The notes beneath the pieces are model-generated. The model searched no databases. It saw only the letters and a list, made by a program, of their open reading frames with translations, and was not told the origin of the DNA. DNA of 64,000 nucleotides from CAUZJF01 sp965248605 (GTDB lineage Bacteria; Chloroflexota; Dehalococcoidia; Lucifugimonadales; CAUZJF01). The translations under genes and the position numbers were made by a program. Shown piece after piece: positions 8,232 to 16,904 of this stretch; position 1 is the first letter of the stretch; every line of letters begins with the position of its first letter. The DNA lies in the NCBI GenBank assembly GCA_965248605.1, contig CBDFJV010000007.1, positions 1,054,001 to 1,118,000 of the forward strand, read 5' to 3'.

Positions 8232-8708
8232 TTATTCCGGCTTGCTCCCGAGCTCGGTTATGATCTTCCACTCGTCCGCCGTTATCGGGTGGATGGAGAC
8301 TCGAGGTCGACGGAACAGCGAGATGTCTTCGAGGCCTGGAGTCTCCTTGATCTCGGCCAGGGTAACCGGACGGGCCAACTCGGCCTCGCCTTTGATGTCG
8401 ACCATGAACCAGATGGGCTTTTCAGGCGTGCTCTTCGGGTCAGGGTGCTCGGAGTTGGGATCCCAAGCGGTGTCGTCCGGGTAGCCTTCGCGGACGACCA
8501 CAGCGGTCCCGACAACGGCCGTCGGCTTCGCGCTGGAATGGTAGAAGAGGACGCCGTCGCCGACCTTCACCTCGTCGCGGAGGAAGTTGCGGGCCTGGTA
8601 GTTGCGTACGCCGTCCCACTCGGCGGTCTGGTCTTCCTCGCCCATCAGGTCTGCGAAAGAGTAGGCGTTGGGCTCTGACTTGAACAGCCAGTATCCTCGA
8701 TCGGCCAT
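8232..8708 (-). CDS. EVE domain-containing protein
   Basis: A 158-residue EVE/PUA-like protein. YWLFKSEPNAYSFADL at the N-terminus, WDGVRNYQARNFLRDEVKVGD in the first third, and SLFRRPRVSIHPITADEW near the end are hallmarks. EVE domains bind modified nucleobases in DNA or RNA. The ATG at 8708 has a perfect AGGAGG seven bases upstream, preferred over an in-frame ATG at 8747. It heads the three-gene minus-strand cluster with the RhaM and amidohydrolase genes, but its function is probably unrelated to theirs. Confidence 0.9.
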   Translation of the reverse strand: MADRGYWLFKSEPNAYSFADLMGEEDQTAEWDGVRNYQARNFLRDEVKVGDGVLFYHSSAKPTAVVGTAVVVREGYPDDTAWDPNSEHPDPKSTPEKPIWFMVDIKGEAELARPVTLAEIKETPGLEDISLFRRPRVSIHPITADEWKIITELGSKPE

Positions 8709-8797
8709 CGGTGCCTCCTGCTTGGAGTCTGCGGGGTAGTTTACCACCTGACGCTAACGCGGCTTCATGACCGGTTGAGGGCATGGTAGGATGGCAC

Positions 8798-9460
8798 ATG
8801 GCGTCGAGTACGAGTTCTCCCGCCAAGGCGGTGTTACTGGCCTACAGTCTCGGTTTCGTGCTGGCTGCCGGAGCGTGTTCCGGGTCAGAACAGGCCGCGA
8901 CTGTGGGGCCGGACGAAGGTCGAGCGCTCGAAAGGGACGCCGACGCCGTCCGGCTGATCGAGATAGCAAACGTAGCAACGGAACTCGTTCGAGAGTACGC
9001 GGCGAACCCCATTTTGCGGCGATTCCGGGCGAGTTCGGCGATGGGTCCGTTCTACTTTGAATTCACGAACGAAGCGGCGACTCAAATGATGGCGGTCGGT
9101 GTCACGGATCCAACAACGCCTCAAGATGAATGGACGATTGACCTTGGTCTGCCCATCGACCCTCACTATGTTGGCCGTCCCAACTTGAAGACCGAACTCG
9201 AGGAACTTCTCGTTGGTCCTCGATCGGTAGAGATAGCTGCGCTCGGACATTGGCCGGATTGTGGCATGGTTGAGGGCATGCAGCCAGAAACCTACGGCAA
9301 GAAGCCCATCTGGCGTGTCTGGTGCAACGTTCCGGGTGGAGTAGCGAGTGGTAGTGTGGATGCTCGAACGGGCGCGTTCATGTCTGACGGCGTCGCCCAG
9401 CCACCAGCGATCACACCGCCTCGCGAGTCCGCACCGAGCTCCTCCACGCCCAGCTCCTGA
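8798..9460 (+). CDS. Putative lipoprotein of unknown function
   Basis: A 220-residue secreted protein with a lipoprotein signal peptide whose lipobox is LAAGAC. The start used is the ATG at 8798, with AGGA six bases upstream; an in-frame ATG at 8783 is the alternative. The mature part contains a Cys pair (WPDCGM and WRVWCN), a GSVDARTG turn that suggests a PepSY-like or beta-sandwich end, and a Ser/Pro-rich tail. I recognise no family. It is divergent from the EVE gene and 26 bp before the large FAD enzyme. Confidence 0.6.
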   Translation: MASSTSSPAKAVLLAYSLGFVLAAGACSGSEQAATVGPDEGRALERDADAVRLIEIANVATELVREYAANPILRRFRASSAMGPFYFEFTNEAATQMMAVGVTDPTTPQDEWTIDLGLPIDPHYVGRPNLKTELEELLVGPRSVEIAALGHWPDCGMVEGMQPETYGKKPIWRVWCNVPGGVASGSVDARTGAFMSDGVAQPPAITPPRESAPSSSTPSS

Positions 9461-9486
9461 ACTAACAAGCCTAAGGACGGGCGACC

Positions 9487-11940
9487 ATGGTGAATCAACT
9501 ACCCAAACACGCCCAAGTCGTGATCATTGGCGGAGGTATCGCCGGCTGCAGCGTCGCCTACCATCTGACGGCGCTCGGCTGGAAGGACGTTGTTTTGCTG
9601 GAGCGCAAGACTCTGACGGGCGGCACCACATGGCATGCGGCGGGATTGGTCACCCAGATGCGCAACTCGCGAACGCTGATCGAGATCGCCAAACATAGCG
9701 TCGACCTCTATTCGCGACTCGAGGCCGAAACCGGGGTCGCGACGGGCTTCAACCAGACGGGCAGCATCTCGGTGGCGCGGACCGAGGGGCGGATGGACGA
9801 GCTGAAGAAGATCGCGTCACTTGGTCGGGCCTACGGCATCGAGATCGAGCCGCTCAGCCCGAGCGAGGCCGGCGAGATGTGGCCCCTGATGTGCACCGAC
9901 GACCTCGTCGGGGCCATCTACATACCGCTCGACGGCCAGGTCATTCCCACAAACGTCGCTATGGCGATGGCCGCTGGAGCTCGCGATCGGGGCGCGACGA
10001 TCGTCGAGAACGCCAGGGTTACGGGCGTCAATCAACGAGGGGGCGCCGTCGCGGGCGTCTCGACGGACCTGGGCGACATCGCCTGCGACGTTGTCGTCTG
10101 CTGCGCAGGGATGTGGTCGCGCGAAGTAGGGCGCATGTGTGGGGTGAGCGTTCCGCTGCACGCCGCCGAGCACATGTACCTGGTGACCAACCCGATGGGG
10201 ATGCCGGAGGACCTGCGGTCTCTGCGCGACCCCGATGAGCAAATCTACTTCAGACGCGACATCGAGGAGACCGGCGCCATCCTGATGGGTGGGTTCGAGA
10301 CGACGGCCAAGCCGTGGGGCGGGGACGGCATCCCGGACGACTACCACTTCGGGCTGCTCGAACCCGACTGGGAGCACTTCAAGGTTTTCTGGGAGAACGC
10401 AATATTCCGCGTGCCCGCCATGGAAGAGGCCGGTATCAACCGGTTCTACGTGAGCGCTGAGAGCTTCACGGCGGACAACCGCTACCTGATGGGAGAGGCG
10501 CCGGAGCTGCGCAACTTCTATCTCGCCACAGGGCTGAACTCCACGGGCATCGCGGCGGGGGCCGGGGTAGGGAAGGCGGTCGCCGAGTGGATCGTCGAGG
10601 GCCACCCGACGATGGACCTATCTGAAGTGGACATCAAGCGTTTTCACCGCTACCAGAACAATTCGAGGTATCTCTACGACCGCACGGTCGAGGCGGTCGG
10701 CACGATGTACGGAATGCACTGGCCCCAATTCCAGATGGAGACGGCGCGAGGGGCACGGCGTTCGCCGCTTCACGACCGGCTGGCGGATCGGGGCGCATGC
10801 TTCGGCGTCGTCGCTGGATGGGAGCGCGCCAACTGGTTCGCTCCCGACGACGTGGAGCCGAGGTACGAGTACTCCTACCATCGCCAGAACTGGTTCCCGT
10901 ATTCGGCCGAGGAGCACCGCGCAGTACGAGAGGCCGTCGGCCTTTTCGACCAAACGTCCTTCGCCAAGTTCCTCCTGCAGGGACGCGACGCCGAGTCAGT
11001 TCTGCAACGCATCTGCGCCAACGACGTGGCCGTGCCGCCCGGGCGAGTCGTTTACACGGCGATGCTGAACGACCGCGGAGGCATCGAAGCGGACCTCACG
11101 GTAACCCGCCTGGAGGAGCGCGCATACCTGATCGTGACTGGAGGCGCGGTTGCGACTCACGACTTTCACTGGATAGAGGCGCATATTCCGGCGGGTGCGC
11201 ATGCCGTCCTGACTGACGTCACCTCGGGATATGTCGTCCTGGGTGTGATGGGTCCCAATTCTCGGGACCTCCTGGCGAGTCTCTCGGACGACGACTTTTC
11301 AGACCAGGCGTTTCCCTACCTGACGTCTCGCGAGCTCGCGATTGGGTACGCGACGGTGCGGGCTAGTCGGGTCACGTACGTCGGCGAGCTCGGCTGGGAG
11401 CTTTATGTCCCTACGGAATTCGCGACACACGTGTACGATGCGATCGTGGAGTGGGGAGGGGAGTTCCGCCTCCGGCACGCTGGCTTCCACGCGCTGGAGT
11501 CGCTTCGCATCGAGAAAGCGTACCGCGCCTGGGGACTCGACATCACCGAACAGGAGACGCCGCTGGAGGCCGGCCTAAGCTTCGCCGTGGCGTTCGACAA
11601 GGACGTCGACTTCAACGGTAAGGAGGCACTGCTGCGGCAACGCGAGGCGGGGCTCAAAAAACGCCTCGCGGTCTTCACTCTCGACGACCCCGAGCCGCTG
11701 CTGCTCGGAGACGAGCCGATCTATCGCGATGGCGAGCTCGTCGGTCGCACGACCTCGGGTGCGTTCGGCCACACGGTGGGCCGGTCGGTTGGTCTGGGGT
11801 ACGTCGAGCACGAGGCCGGGGTCGATCCGGCGTTCATCCGGTCTGGCAGCTACGAGATCGAGGTGCTCGCGGAACGCCATGCAGCCAAGGCGAGGTTGCG
11901 AGCGGCTTACGACCCAGAAGGTAAGCGGGCGCGTGGGTAA
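9487..11940 (+). CDS. FAD-dependent dimethylglycine/sarcosine dehydrogenase-like protein
   Basis: An 817-residue four-domain enzyme of the dimethylglycine-dehydrogenase family. An N-terminal DAO domain (about 8-380) starts with the dinucleotide motif VVIIGGGIAGCSVAYHL and has TGGTTWHAAGL, around the covalent-FAD region of this family. It is followed by an FAO_M-like segment (about 380-440), a glycine-cleavage T domain (about 440-715) and a GCV_T C-terminal domain. The enzymes oxidatively demethylate N-methylated glycines and pass the one-carbon unit to tetrahydrofolate. The ATG at 9487 has AAGGA upstream. Dimethylglycine, sarcosine or another N-methyl amine could be the substrate. Confidence 0.92.
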   Translation: MVNQLPKHAQVVIIGGGIAGCSVAYHLTALGWKDVVLLERKTLTGGTTWHAAGLVTQMRNSRTLIEIAKHSVDLYSRLEAETGVATGFNQTGSISVARTEGRMDELKKIASLGRAYGIEIEPLSPSEAGEMWPLMCTDDLVGAIYIPLDGQVIPTNVAMAMAAGARDRGATIVENARVTGVNQRGGAVAGVSTDLGDIACDVVVCCAGMWSREVGRMCGVSVPLHAAEHMYLVTNPMGMPEDLRSLRDPDEQIYFRRDIEETGAILMGGFETTAKPWGGDGIPDDYHFGLLEPDWEHFKVFWENAIFRVPAMEEAGINRFYVSAESFTADNRYLMGEAPELRNFYLATGLNSTGIAAGAGVGKAVAEWIVEGHPTMDLSEVDIKRFHRYQNNSRYLYDRTVEAVGTMYGMHWPQFQMETARGARRSPLHDRLADRGACFGVVAGWERANWFAPDDVEPRYEYSYHRQNWFPYSAEEHRAVREAVGLFDQTSFAKFLLQGRDAESVLQRICANDVAVPPGRVVYTAMLNDRGGIEADLTVTRLEERAYLIVTGGAVATHDFHWIEAHIPAGAHAVLTDVTSGYVVLGVMGPNSRDLLASLSDDDFSDQAFPYLTSRELAIGYATVRASRVTYVGELGWELYVPTEFATHVYDAIVEWGGEFRLRHAGFHALESLRIEKAYRAWGLDITEQETPLEAGLSFAVAFDKDVDFNGKEALLRQREAGLKKRLAVFTLDDPEPLLLGDEPIYRDGELVGRTTSGAFGHTVGRSVGLGYVEHEAGVDPAFIRSGSYEIEVLAERHAAKARLRAAYDPEGKRARG

Positions 11941-12018
11941 GAAAACGGAACGCTGCCGCGTCGAGAGGAGTCAATACGCTCGCGCTGTTCGACTCTGGGT
12001 GGAACTCGGCGACCTGGG

Positions 12019-12525
12019 ATGGTACACTTTGACGAAGTGAAGCAAAATGCAACATTCGATAGTTCGTTCTGGATAAACGCGCATCGTTCTGGACTGCTGT
12101 CTTATGTTCTCGCCAGGTACAGATTGCACTTCGTTCCGGCTGTGGCGGGTGAGTTGAAAGAGGAGTTCAGGAGTGGGCGCGAGTTTTGGGGGCTCGTAAG
12201 AGCGGATGCCATCCAGGCGACTACTCCGAGCTTACAGCAGACGCAAGAGTATGGGGCCGGGGAGAGAGATGCAATCAATGTGGCTCTCGAGCATCGTGAC
12301 TGGGTGCTTCTGATAGATGATCGTCGTCCGCTGCTTGCAGCGACAGAGCTTGGGTTAAGCGTGCTATGTACTCCGGTCTTGACTGCTGACTTGTATCGGG
12401 AGGGGAAAATGAACGGCCGACAGGCGCTAGAAATCCTTGCACGACTCACTGCAATGAACACTGTTGGCCCAGATCTGCTCGCGACGGCATTGGCCCAGCT
12501 TGGGAGGGTTTGGGCAGGAAGATAG
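12019..12525 (+). CDS. PIN-domain toxin (VapC-like, DUF3368 type)
   Basis: A 168-residue PIN-fold ribonuclease. FDSSFWINAHRSGLL carries the first acidic residue, GAGERDAINVALEH the second pair, and VLLIDDRRPLLAATELGL the third and fourth, in the order expected for DUF3368-type toxins. The start is uncertain: ATG at 12019, or a GTG at 12037 that begins nearer the PIN strand; neither has a clear ribosome site. It ends 6 bp before the HTH antitoxin gene, so the toxin is first in the operon. Confidence 0.82.
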   Translation: MVHFDEVKQNATFDSSFWINAHRSGLLSYVLARYRLHFVPAVAGELKEEFRSGREFWGLVRADAIQATTPSLQQTQEYGAGERDAINVALEHRDWVLLIDDRRPLLAATELGLSVLCTPVLTADLYREGKMNGRQALEILARLTAMNTVGPDLLATALAQLGRVWAGR

Positions 12526-12531
12526 GAAATA

Positions 12532-12897
12532 ATGACGACCAAGAAACGCACTGTCTCCGTGAGGTTGGATCCCGACGAGAAGCGGCGTGTAGACGCGGCA
12601 GCGCGGCTAATGAAGCAGTCAACGGGCGCCTTTCTCGAAAAAGCCGGCGGAGAGCGGGCTCGGAACGTGCTTCTCGCATGGGTCGTGTCTCGCTACCAGC
12701 AAGGAGAGGCAAGTTTGTCGGAATTGGCGGGAGAGACCGGCCTAAAAGTTGAGGAGATAGCGGACGCCGTAGGTCTCTCCCGCAACGAAGAGGCGGCTGC
12801 CATCTTCCTTGCGAGTTGCCGCACCGTGGCGGAGACCACCGGAAATCCCGAATTCCTGAAAACGGCCCGAGAGGCTGTGAAGATAGTGACTAGCTAG
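12532..12897 (+). CDS. RHH/HTH antitoxin-like protein
   Basis: A 121-residue DNA-binding protein. The first 45 residues (RTVSVRLDPDEKRRVDAAAR...) look like a ribbon-helix-helix domain. Residues 60-85 (SLSELAGETGLKVEEIADAV) form a helix-turn-helix as in UPF0175-type antitoxins, which pair with DUF3368 toxins. The gene follows the PIN toxin by 6 bp with AGGAAAT before its ATG. It should neutralise the toxin and autoregulate the operon. Confidence 0.75.
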   Translation: MTTKKRTVSVRLDPDEKRRVDAAARLMKQSTGAFLEKAGGERARNVLLAWVVSRYQQGEASLSELAGETGLKVEEIADAVGLSRNEEAAAIFLASCRTVAETTGNPEFLKTAREAVKIVTS

Positions 12898-12906
12898 TCC
12901 AGTACG

Positions 12907-13080
12907 ATGGATACGCCGAACCAACCCGAGTCCCAATCGACGAAGAGGCGAGACCTCGCTGCGGCGGTCCGGCGCGCCCAGGCAATAGTCCGCAAGTACG
13001 TTCCGCCTGGGAGGAGCCTGTCCGACGAGCTCATAGCTGAACGTCGCCGTGAAGCCCAGCGAGCTGAAGCCTCCGACTAA
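12907..13080 (+). CDS. Small antitoxin-tail-like protein
   Basis: A 57-residue reading frame starting at the ATG 9 bp after the previous stop. Its second half, YVPPGRSLSDELIAERRREA, reads like the toxin-binding tail of VapB/Phd-type antitoxins, while the basic, Ala-rich first part has no DNA-binding fold I can see. There is no strong ribosome site, so it is probably translated by coupling. It overlaps the convergent membrane gene by 4 bp. It may be a third component of the toxin-antitoxin cassette or a remnant. Confidence 0.5.
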   Translation: MDTPNQPESQSTKRRDLAAAVRRAQAIVRKYVPPGRSLSDELIAERRREAQRAEASD

Positions 13081-13769
13081 GTGGCCGTCGACTCCTCGAG
13101 CTCGTCGAGCAGGCGTTGCAACTCTTTCTGAGCAAGGCGGTTCAACGCGGTAAGCTGGGTCCGGGTCGACTGAAGTTGCTTTTCGGTCGCTTCCAGCTCG
13201 GACTTCTTCTCGTCGAGCCGCAAGTTGACCTCCGTGACCGCGACGGCGAGGTTAGCCCGACGCTCGCGCTCTCTGGCGATGATCTCCTGGATCACGATCA
13301 GTCCGGCGCCGACGAACAGAATGAACGCAACCAGGCCCGCCAGTAGATTGGCCCCTTCCGCGCCGATGTCCTGACTCACGATGGTCGGGTCTGCGGCGAC
13401 CGGAATGAGCGCGATCGCCAGTACGGCGAGGGACGCCGCGCTACCCCTGAGCCGGAAGACTGTACCGGCGTAGATGACAATAATTAGGGCGTTCATCTCA
13501 AGCACCGACTGCAGTGCAAGATAGGCCGAATCGCCCAACGCCCCCTGCAAAGCCGGGACGTAGGCGCCGTAGTGGACGATCAGGTTGACGGCCAGGATCG
13601 CGCAAATCACCGCTCCGTGGAAGCTGCGAGCGTGATGGCCCAATGCCGTCTCCGCCGATGACGATAAACGAGTGGCAGCGTCCGTCCACACGACATGCCA
13701 GCGTCGCCAACCCGTGAGGGCGGTATGGTTAGCTAAATTCTTTGGCGCGACACCGATCAACACCGACAC
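13077..13769 (-). CDS. Membrane protein with C-terminal coiled coil
   Basis: A 230-residue protein with about four hydrophobic segments (near residues 52-68, 82-100, 107-126 and 140-160). They are followed by a highly charged coiled coil of about 70 residues (NLRLDEKKSELEATEKQLQS and onward) that ends the protein. The layout resembles the sensory and dimerisation half of a histidine kinase or chemoreceptor without the catalytic part. The ATG at 13769 is the longest start. No function can be assigned. Confidence 0.6.
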   Translation of the reverse strand: MSVLIGVAPKNLANHTALTGWRRWHVVWTDAATRLSSSAETALGHHARSFHGAVICAILAVNLIVHYGAYVPALQGALGDSAYLALQSVLEMNALIIVIYAGTVFRLRGSAASLAVLAIALIPVAADPTIVSQDIGAEGANLLAGLVAFILFVGAGLIVIQEIIARERERRANLAVAVTEVNLRLDEKKSELEATEKQLQSTRTQLTALNRLAQKELQRLLDELEESTAT

Positions 13770-13960
13770 CTCACGATCGACCGACCGTCTGGGTCCAATT
13801 TGTCCACTACGGGTGTTGCCATGGTAGGGCTAACACCATGCATCACTATTCATAGTCGGAATTTTCGGGACATGTTTCAAGGGTTATAGGATTGTCTTTC
13901 CTGTGGAAAATCGTGGTAAGCCTTTGGAACGCAAGTCGACGAGGCGTAGGCCAAGGGTAC

Positions 13961-14091
13961 CTAGTGGTCCAACATCCTAGTATTGAAGGGTTCTGAGGTT
14001 ACGGCTTGGTAGGGGCGGGTTTGAAACCCGCCCTGTCGTCGTAGCACGCCAATCTCGGCTACCCCTCATTTCAAAGATTTCGGTCTACTAG
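13961..14091 (+). mobile_element. 123-bp MITE, copy A, flanked by CTAG
   Basis: A 123-bp element (13965-14087) between two CTAG copies. Its ends form an imperfect inverted repeat when the CTAG is included (CTAGTGGTCC / CTAGTAGACC). The middle has a perfect 10-bp hairpin, GGGCGGGTTT / AAACCCGCCC. It encodes nothing. Three more copies, identical by eye, lie at 18321, 26319 and 47562. Target duplication of CTAG is typical of IS5-type transposition, so an IS5-family transposase in trans is the likely mobiliser. Confidence 0.85.
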
Positions 14092-14167
14092 TGAACATAG
14101 CGAGATGGTAGGGCCCGGTAGGTCAGAGTCGGTCGACTACGGCTTTGCGCAGGTGGTTCGACGGGCT

Positions 14168-14650
14168 CTCAAGTAACTGCTTGGTTTTTGAGGGCCTTGC
14201 GGGAGCGCCAGGGCAGGCACGGGGGCACTGCCCCTACGCACGCAGCGAGCGAGTTGCTTTCATACGTTTCGTCCGCTCCGCGGACTTATGATTACTCACT
14301 TTCAGCTTGCGATTGTATCTAATTACCGTGGGTCAAATCCCCCCAACCCCCCTTTTCAAAGGAGGGACAGAGCCGGACCCCACGAGCGGTTCGGTGGGCT
14401 ATCGAGTAACTGCTCGTTTTTGAGGGTCTTGCGGGAGCGCCAGGGCAGGCACGGGGGTACTGCCCCTACGCACGTAGCGAGCGAGTTGCTTTCATACATT
14501 TCGTTCGCCCCGCGGACTTATGAGTGCTCTCAAGTAACTGCTCGGTTTTTGAGGGCCTTGCGGGAGCGCCAAGGCAGGCACGGGGTCACTGCCCCTACGC
14601 ACGTAGCGAGCGAGTTGCTTTCATACGTTTCGTCCGCCTTGCGGACGTAG
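14168..14650 (+). repeat. Three direct copies of a ~123-bp repeat plus spacer
   Basis: Units at 14168-14290, 14401-14522 and 14528-14650 share TCAAGTAACTGCT, TTGAGGG.CTTGCGGGAGCG, CACTGCCCCTACGCACG and GAGTTGCTTTCATAC. The first two are separated by about 110 bp containing CCCCCCAACCCCCC and AAAGGAGGGACAG. One unit plus this spacer recurs inverted at 48436-48695. The units are too long and the spacers too irregular for CRISPR. Confidence 0.8.
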
Positions 14651-14776
14651 GTCTGCTCACCACGAACGGAGCCAAAAGACAGCCCACCACAAACGGAGAT
14701 AAACGAAAGCCTCACTGCGAACCAAGGCGGTTCGGCAGGCACGCCACGAACGTGGGTGAACGGCAGGTGCGTCGAC

Positions 14777-16024
14777 CTAGGCTGCGTTGAGAAGGTCTTT
14801 GTGGGCCCTGCCGCCCTGCAGGATCATCAGCAGGTTCGACTTGTCCTCGAGGAGGCCGATGTCGTCGAGGGGATTCCCGTTCACGACGAGTAGGTCGGCG
14901 AACTTGCCTAGCTCCAGGGTGCCTATATCGTCGTCCATGTGGAGGCATTCGGAGGCCGTTTTTGTCGCGGCGACGATGGCGCCCATGGGTTCCATGCCGT
15001 GTTCGACCATCAGGCGCAGCTCCTCGAGGTTGGTACCATGCGGGCCGACGCCGGTATCAGTGCCCATCGCGATTCTCACACCAGACTCCACGGCGAGCCG
15101 GAAGCTCTCGACGTGATCGCTCTGCACTTCGCGGGCCTTCCGAAGAGACTCCGGCAGCACGCTCCCCGGCTCTTGCTCCGCTCGGCGCTCGCCCCACAGG
15201 GGCGCGACCAGGGTAGGCACCAGGAAGGTGCCTCGCTCCTTCATCGCCGCGATCACGCTCTCGTCGAGGAAAATGCCGTGCTCGATGGACTCGACGCCGC
15301 TTTCGACGGCGTTCCGTATGCCTTCCGTCGCCTGTGCGTGGGCGGCACATGTCTTGCCCTGGGCCTTCGCCTCATAGACCATGACGGCGATCTCTTCCCT
15401 GGTGAATTGGGTCGACCCGGGCTCATCGCTGGGTGACAGCACGCCACCAGTCGAACAGAGCTTGATGAAGTCGGCGCCTGCGCGAAGCACCGAGCGAGTC
15501 GTTTTTCTGACCTCTTCGACGCCGTCGCAGATTCCGTTCGGCCACTCGACTTCGTACCCGCTGGGCAGCAGGGGGTGTCGGATTCCACCAGGCAGCAAAA
15601 AGTCCGTGTGCCCGCCGGTCTGAGAGAGTATGGTGACCGAGATCTTCATCCGGGGGGCTGGTATCAGACCGCGCTGGGCAGCAAGCTTGAACCCCATGGG
15701 GGTTCCGCCGGTGTCCCTGATCGCCGTAATCCCGGCGTCGAGAGTAGCCTTGGCGTTGACTGACGCCTGAACGACCCTAAGACTCGGCGGGACCAACGCC
15801 AGCTCTTGCATGGGCTTGAGCTCAACGAAGAGGTGGACGTGGCAGTCGATGAGACCCGGCATGATCGTCAATCCGGATACGTCGATCACTTCCGTATTGG
15901 CTGGTCGGGAGTCGAGCTGGCCAACCTGGGCGATTCGCCCGTCGTCGTCGATCAAGACTGTCGCATTGGGGACCGGGTCTTTGCCGGTGCCGTCGATTAG
16001 CAGGCCGCCTGTCAGGGCCTTCAT
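14777..16024 (-). CDS. Metal-dependent amidohydrolase (imidazolonepropionase/prolidase-like)
   Basis: A 415-residue amidohydrolase-1 family enzyme. It has the N-terminal beta-sandwich strand VLIDDDGRIAQVG, the HxH metal motif MPGLIDCHVHLF (about 54-65), the bridging Lys region ADFIKLCSTGG, metal His residues in CAAHAQ and SIEHGIF, and the catalytic Asp in IAMGTDTGVGP. The C-terminal ELGKFADLLVVNGNPL is the usual sandwich return. GGAGG lies 8 bases before the ATG at 16024. Relatives hydrolyse Xaa-Pro dipeptides or organophosphates; the substrate here is unknown. It is a single-gene unit between repeats. Confidence 0.87.
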   Translation of the reverse strand: MKALTGGLLIDGTGKDPVPNATVLIDDDGRIAQVGQLDSRPANTEVIDVSGLTIMPGLIDCHVHLFVELKPMQELALVPPSLRVVQASVNAKATLDAGITAIRDTGGTPMGFKLAAQRGLIPAPRMKISVTILSQTGGHTDFLLPGGIRHPLLPSGYEVEWPNGICDGVEEVRKTTRSVLRAGADFIKLCSTGGVLSPSDEPGSTQFTREEIAVMVYEAKAQGKTCAAHAQATEGIRNAVESGVESIEHGIFLDESVIAAMKERGTFLVPTLVAPLWGERRAEQEPGSVLPESLRKAREVQSDHVESFRLAVESGVRIAMGTDTGVGPHGTNLEELRLMVEHGMEPMGAIVAATKTASECLHMDDDIGTLELGKFADLLVVNGNPLDDIGLLEDKSNLLMILQGGRAHKDLLNAA

Positions 16025-16068
16025 GTACGAGACCTCCGATAGTGGCTAATTATGCGGTTAGTATGAGA

Positions 16069-16091
16069 GAGACGCCCCGCCGGGGCGTCTC
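16069..16091. repeat. Short palindrome, copy 2
   Basis: The same 10-bp palindrome as at 16-38 (GAGACGCCCC / GGGGCGTCTC), again followed by TACGG, between two minus-strand genes. Confidence 0.6.
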
Positions 16092-16102
16092 TACGGGTTA
16101 GG

Positions 16103-16831
16103 TCAATCTTCGAACGTATCGGGCCAGTAGTCCGGCCAGACGCCGCTGAGGGGATCGGTCTTCAGTGGATGCCAGATGTCGGTCGGTTGAATGGTGGTGT
16201 TGCGGTCGTTGTCCCGGTCGAGGTTCTCCGGTAGAGGCGAGATGCGCCCCGGCACACCCATCACCATGCTCCGCGGTGGCACGTCCTTGTTCACGAGGGC
16301 TCCCGCCGCGATGAAGCTTCGCTCGCCGATAGTGACCTCGGGCAGCACGGTCACGCCGCCGCCGATCATCACCTCGTTCTCGACGGTCGCTCCGCGCGGC
16401 GTCGGGGCAGGGTCCCGGCGGAGCGGGTACCGGTCGTTCAGAAACGTCGTGCCCGGACCGATGAAGACATGGTCGCCGACCCAGGTCCGCGAAGGAAGGT
16501 AAGTGTGGGACATGATCCGCACCCCATCGCCAAGGCGGACGATGCCTTCGATCGTCGAGTGGTTCATTATCGTGCAGTAGTTGCCGATCTTTACGAGGGC
16601 GCGGACGACTGCGTAGTGACCGGTCTGGAAATAGTCGCCGATGCGGACGTCTCCGTAGATTACGGTGCCTTTGCGCAGCATACAGTTCCGGCCAAGGGTG
16701 GCCTGGCCGGCTTGAGCATGGTAGCGATAGCCCAGCTTGACGTCGGGTTCAACCAGCGTGCCCTCTCCGATTGTGGCGTTGTCGAACGCACTTACGTCGT
16801 CAGTAGCCTCTATGGGTTGGGACATGGCCAT
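16103..16831 (-). CDS. Left-handed beta-helix acyl/acetyltransferase
   Basis: A 242-residue protein made mainly of hexapeptide repeats (residues about 15-190), for example ATIGEGTLVEPDVKLG and RIGDYFQTGHYAVVRALVKI. The later strand MIGGGVTVLPEVTIGERSFI and the GVPGRI end are as in sugar O/N-acetyltransferases of the WbbJ/WlbB type. These trimeric enzymes use acetyl-CoA and a His base. GGAGG lies 8 bases before the ATG at 16831. The C-terminal 50 residues (DNDRNTTIQPTDIWHPLKTD) are non-repetitive. The acceptor is unknown. Confidence 0.85.
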   Translation of the reverse strand: MAMSQPIEATDDVSAFDNATIGEGTLVEPDVKLGYRYHAQAGQATLGRNCMLRKGTVIYGDVRIGDYFQTGHYAVVRALVKIGNYCTIMNHSTIEGIVRLGDGVRIMSHTYLPSRTWVGDHVFIGPGTTFLNDRYPLRRDPAPTPRGATVENEVMIGGGVTVLPEVTIGERSFIAAGALVNKDVPPRSMVMGVPGRISPLPENLDRDNDRNTTIQPTDIWHPLKTDPLSGVWPDYWPDTFED

Positions 16832-16904
16832 TCTTTCGACCTCCGAAAGCGCTTGACGCCAGGGTTGGACTATCGGGCAAGCCTATGTTGGCGGCCTTCC
16901 GGCG

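Larger units (their letters stand above)
13770..14776. other. Repeat-filled intergenic region
   Basis: About 1 kb with no credible gene. It contains a MITE (13961-14091) and a set of about 123-bp repeat units (14168-14650). Bases 13770-13960 and 14660-14776 show no promoter or gene that I can support, apart from short CCAC(G/A)AACGGAG repeats near 14660-14700. Confidence 0.7.

Noticed and set aside
14168..14650. Tandem repeats considered as a CRISPR array
   Set aside because: Units of about 123 bp with spacers of very different length and no cas genes; the same unit is dispersed elsewhere.
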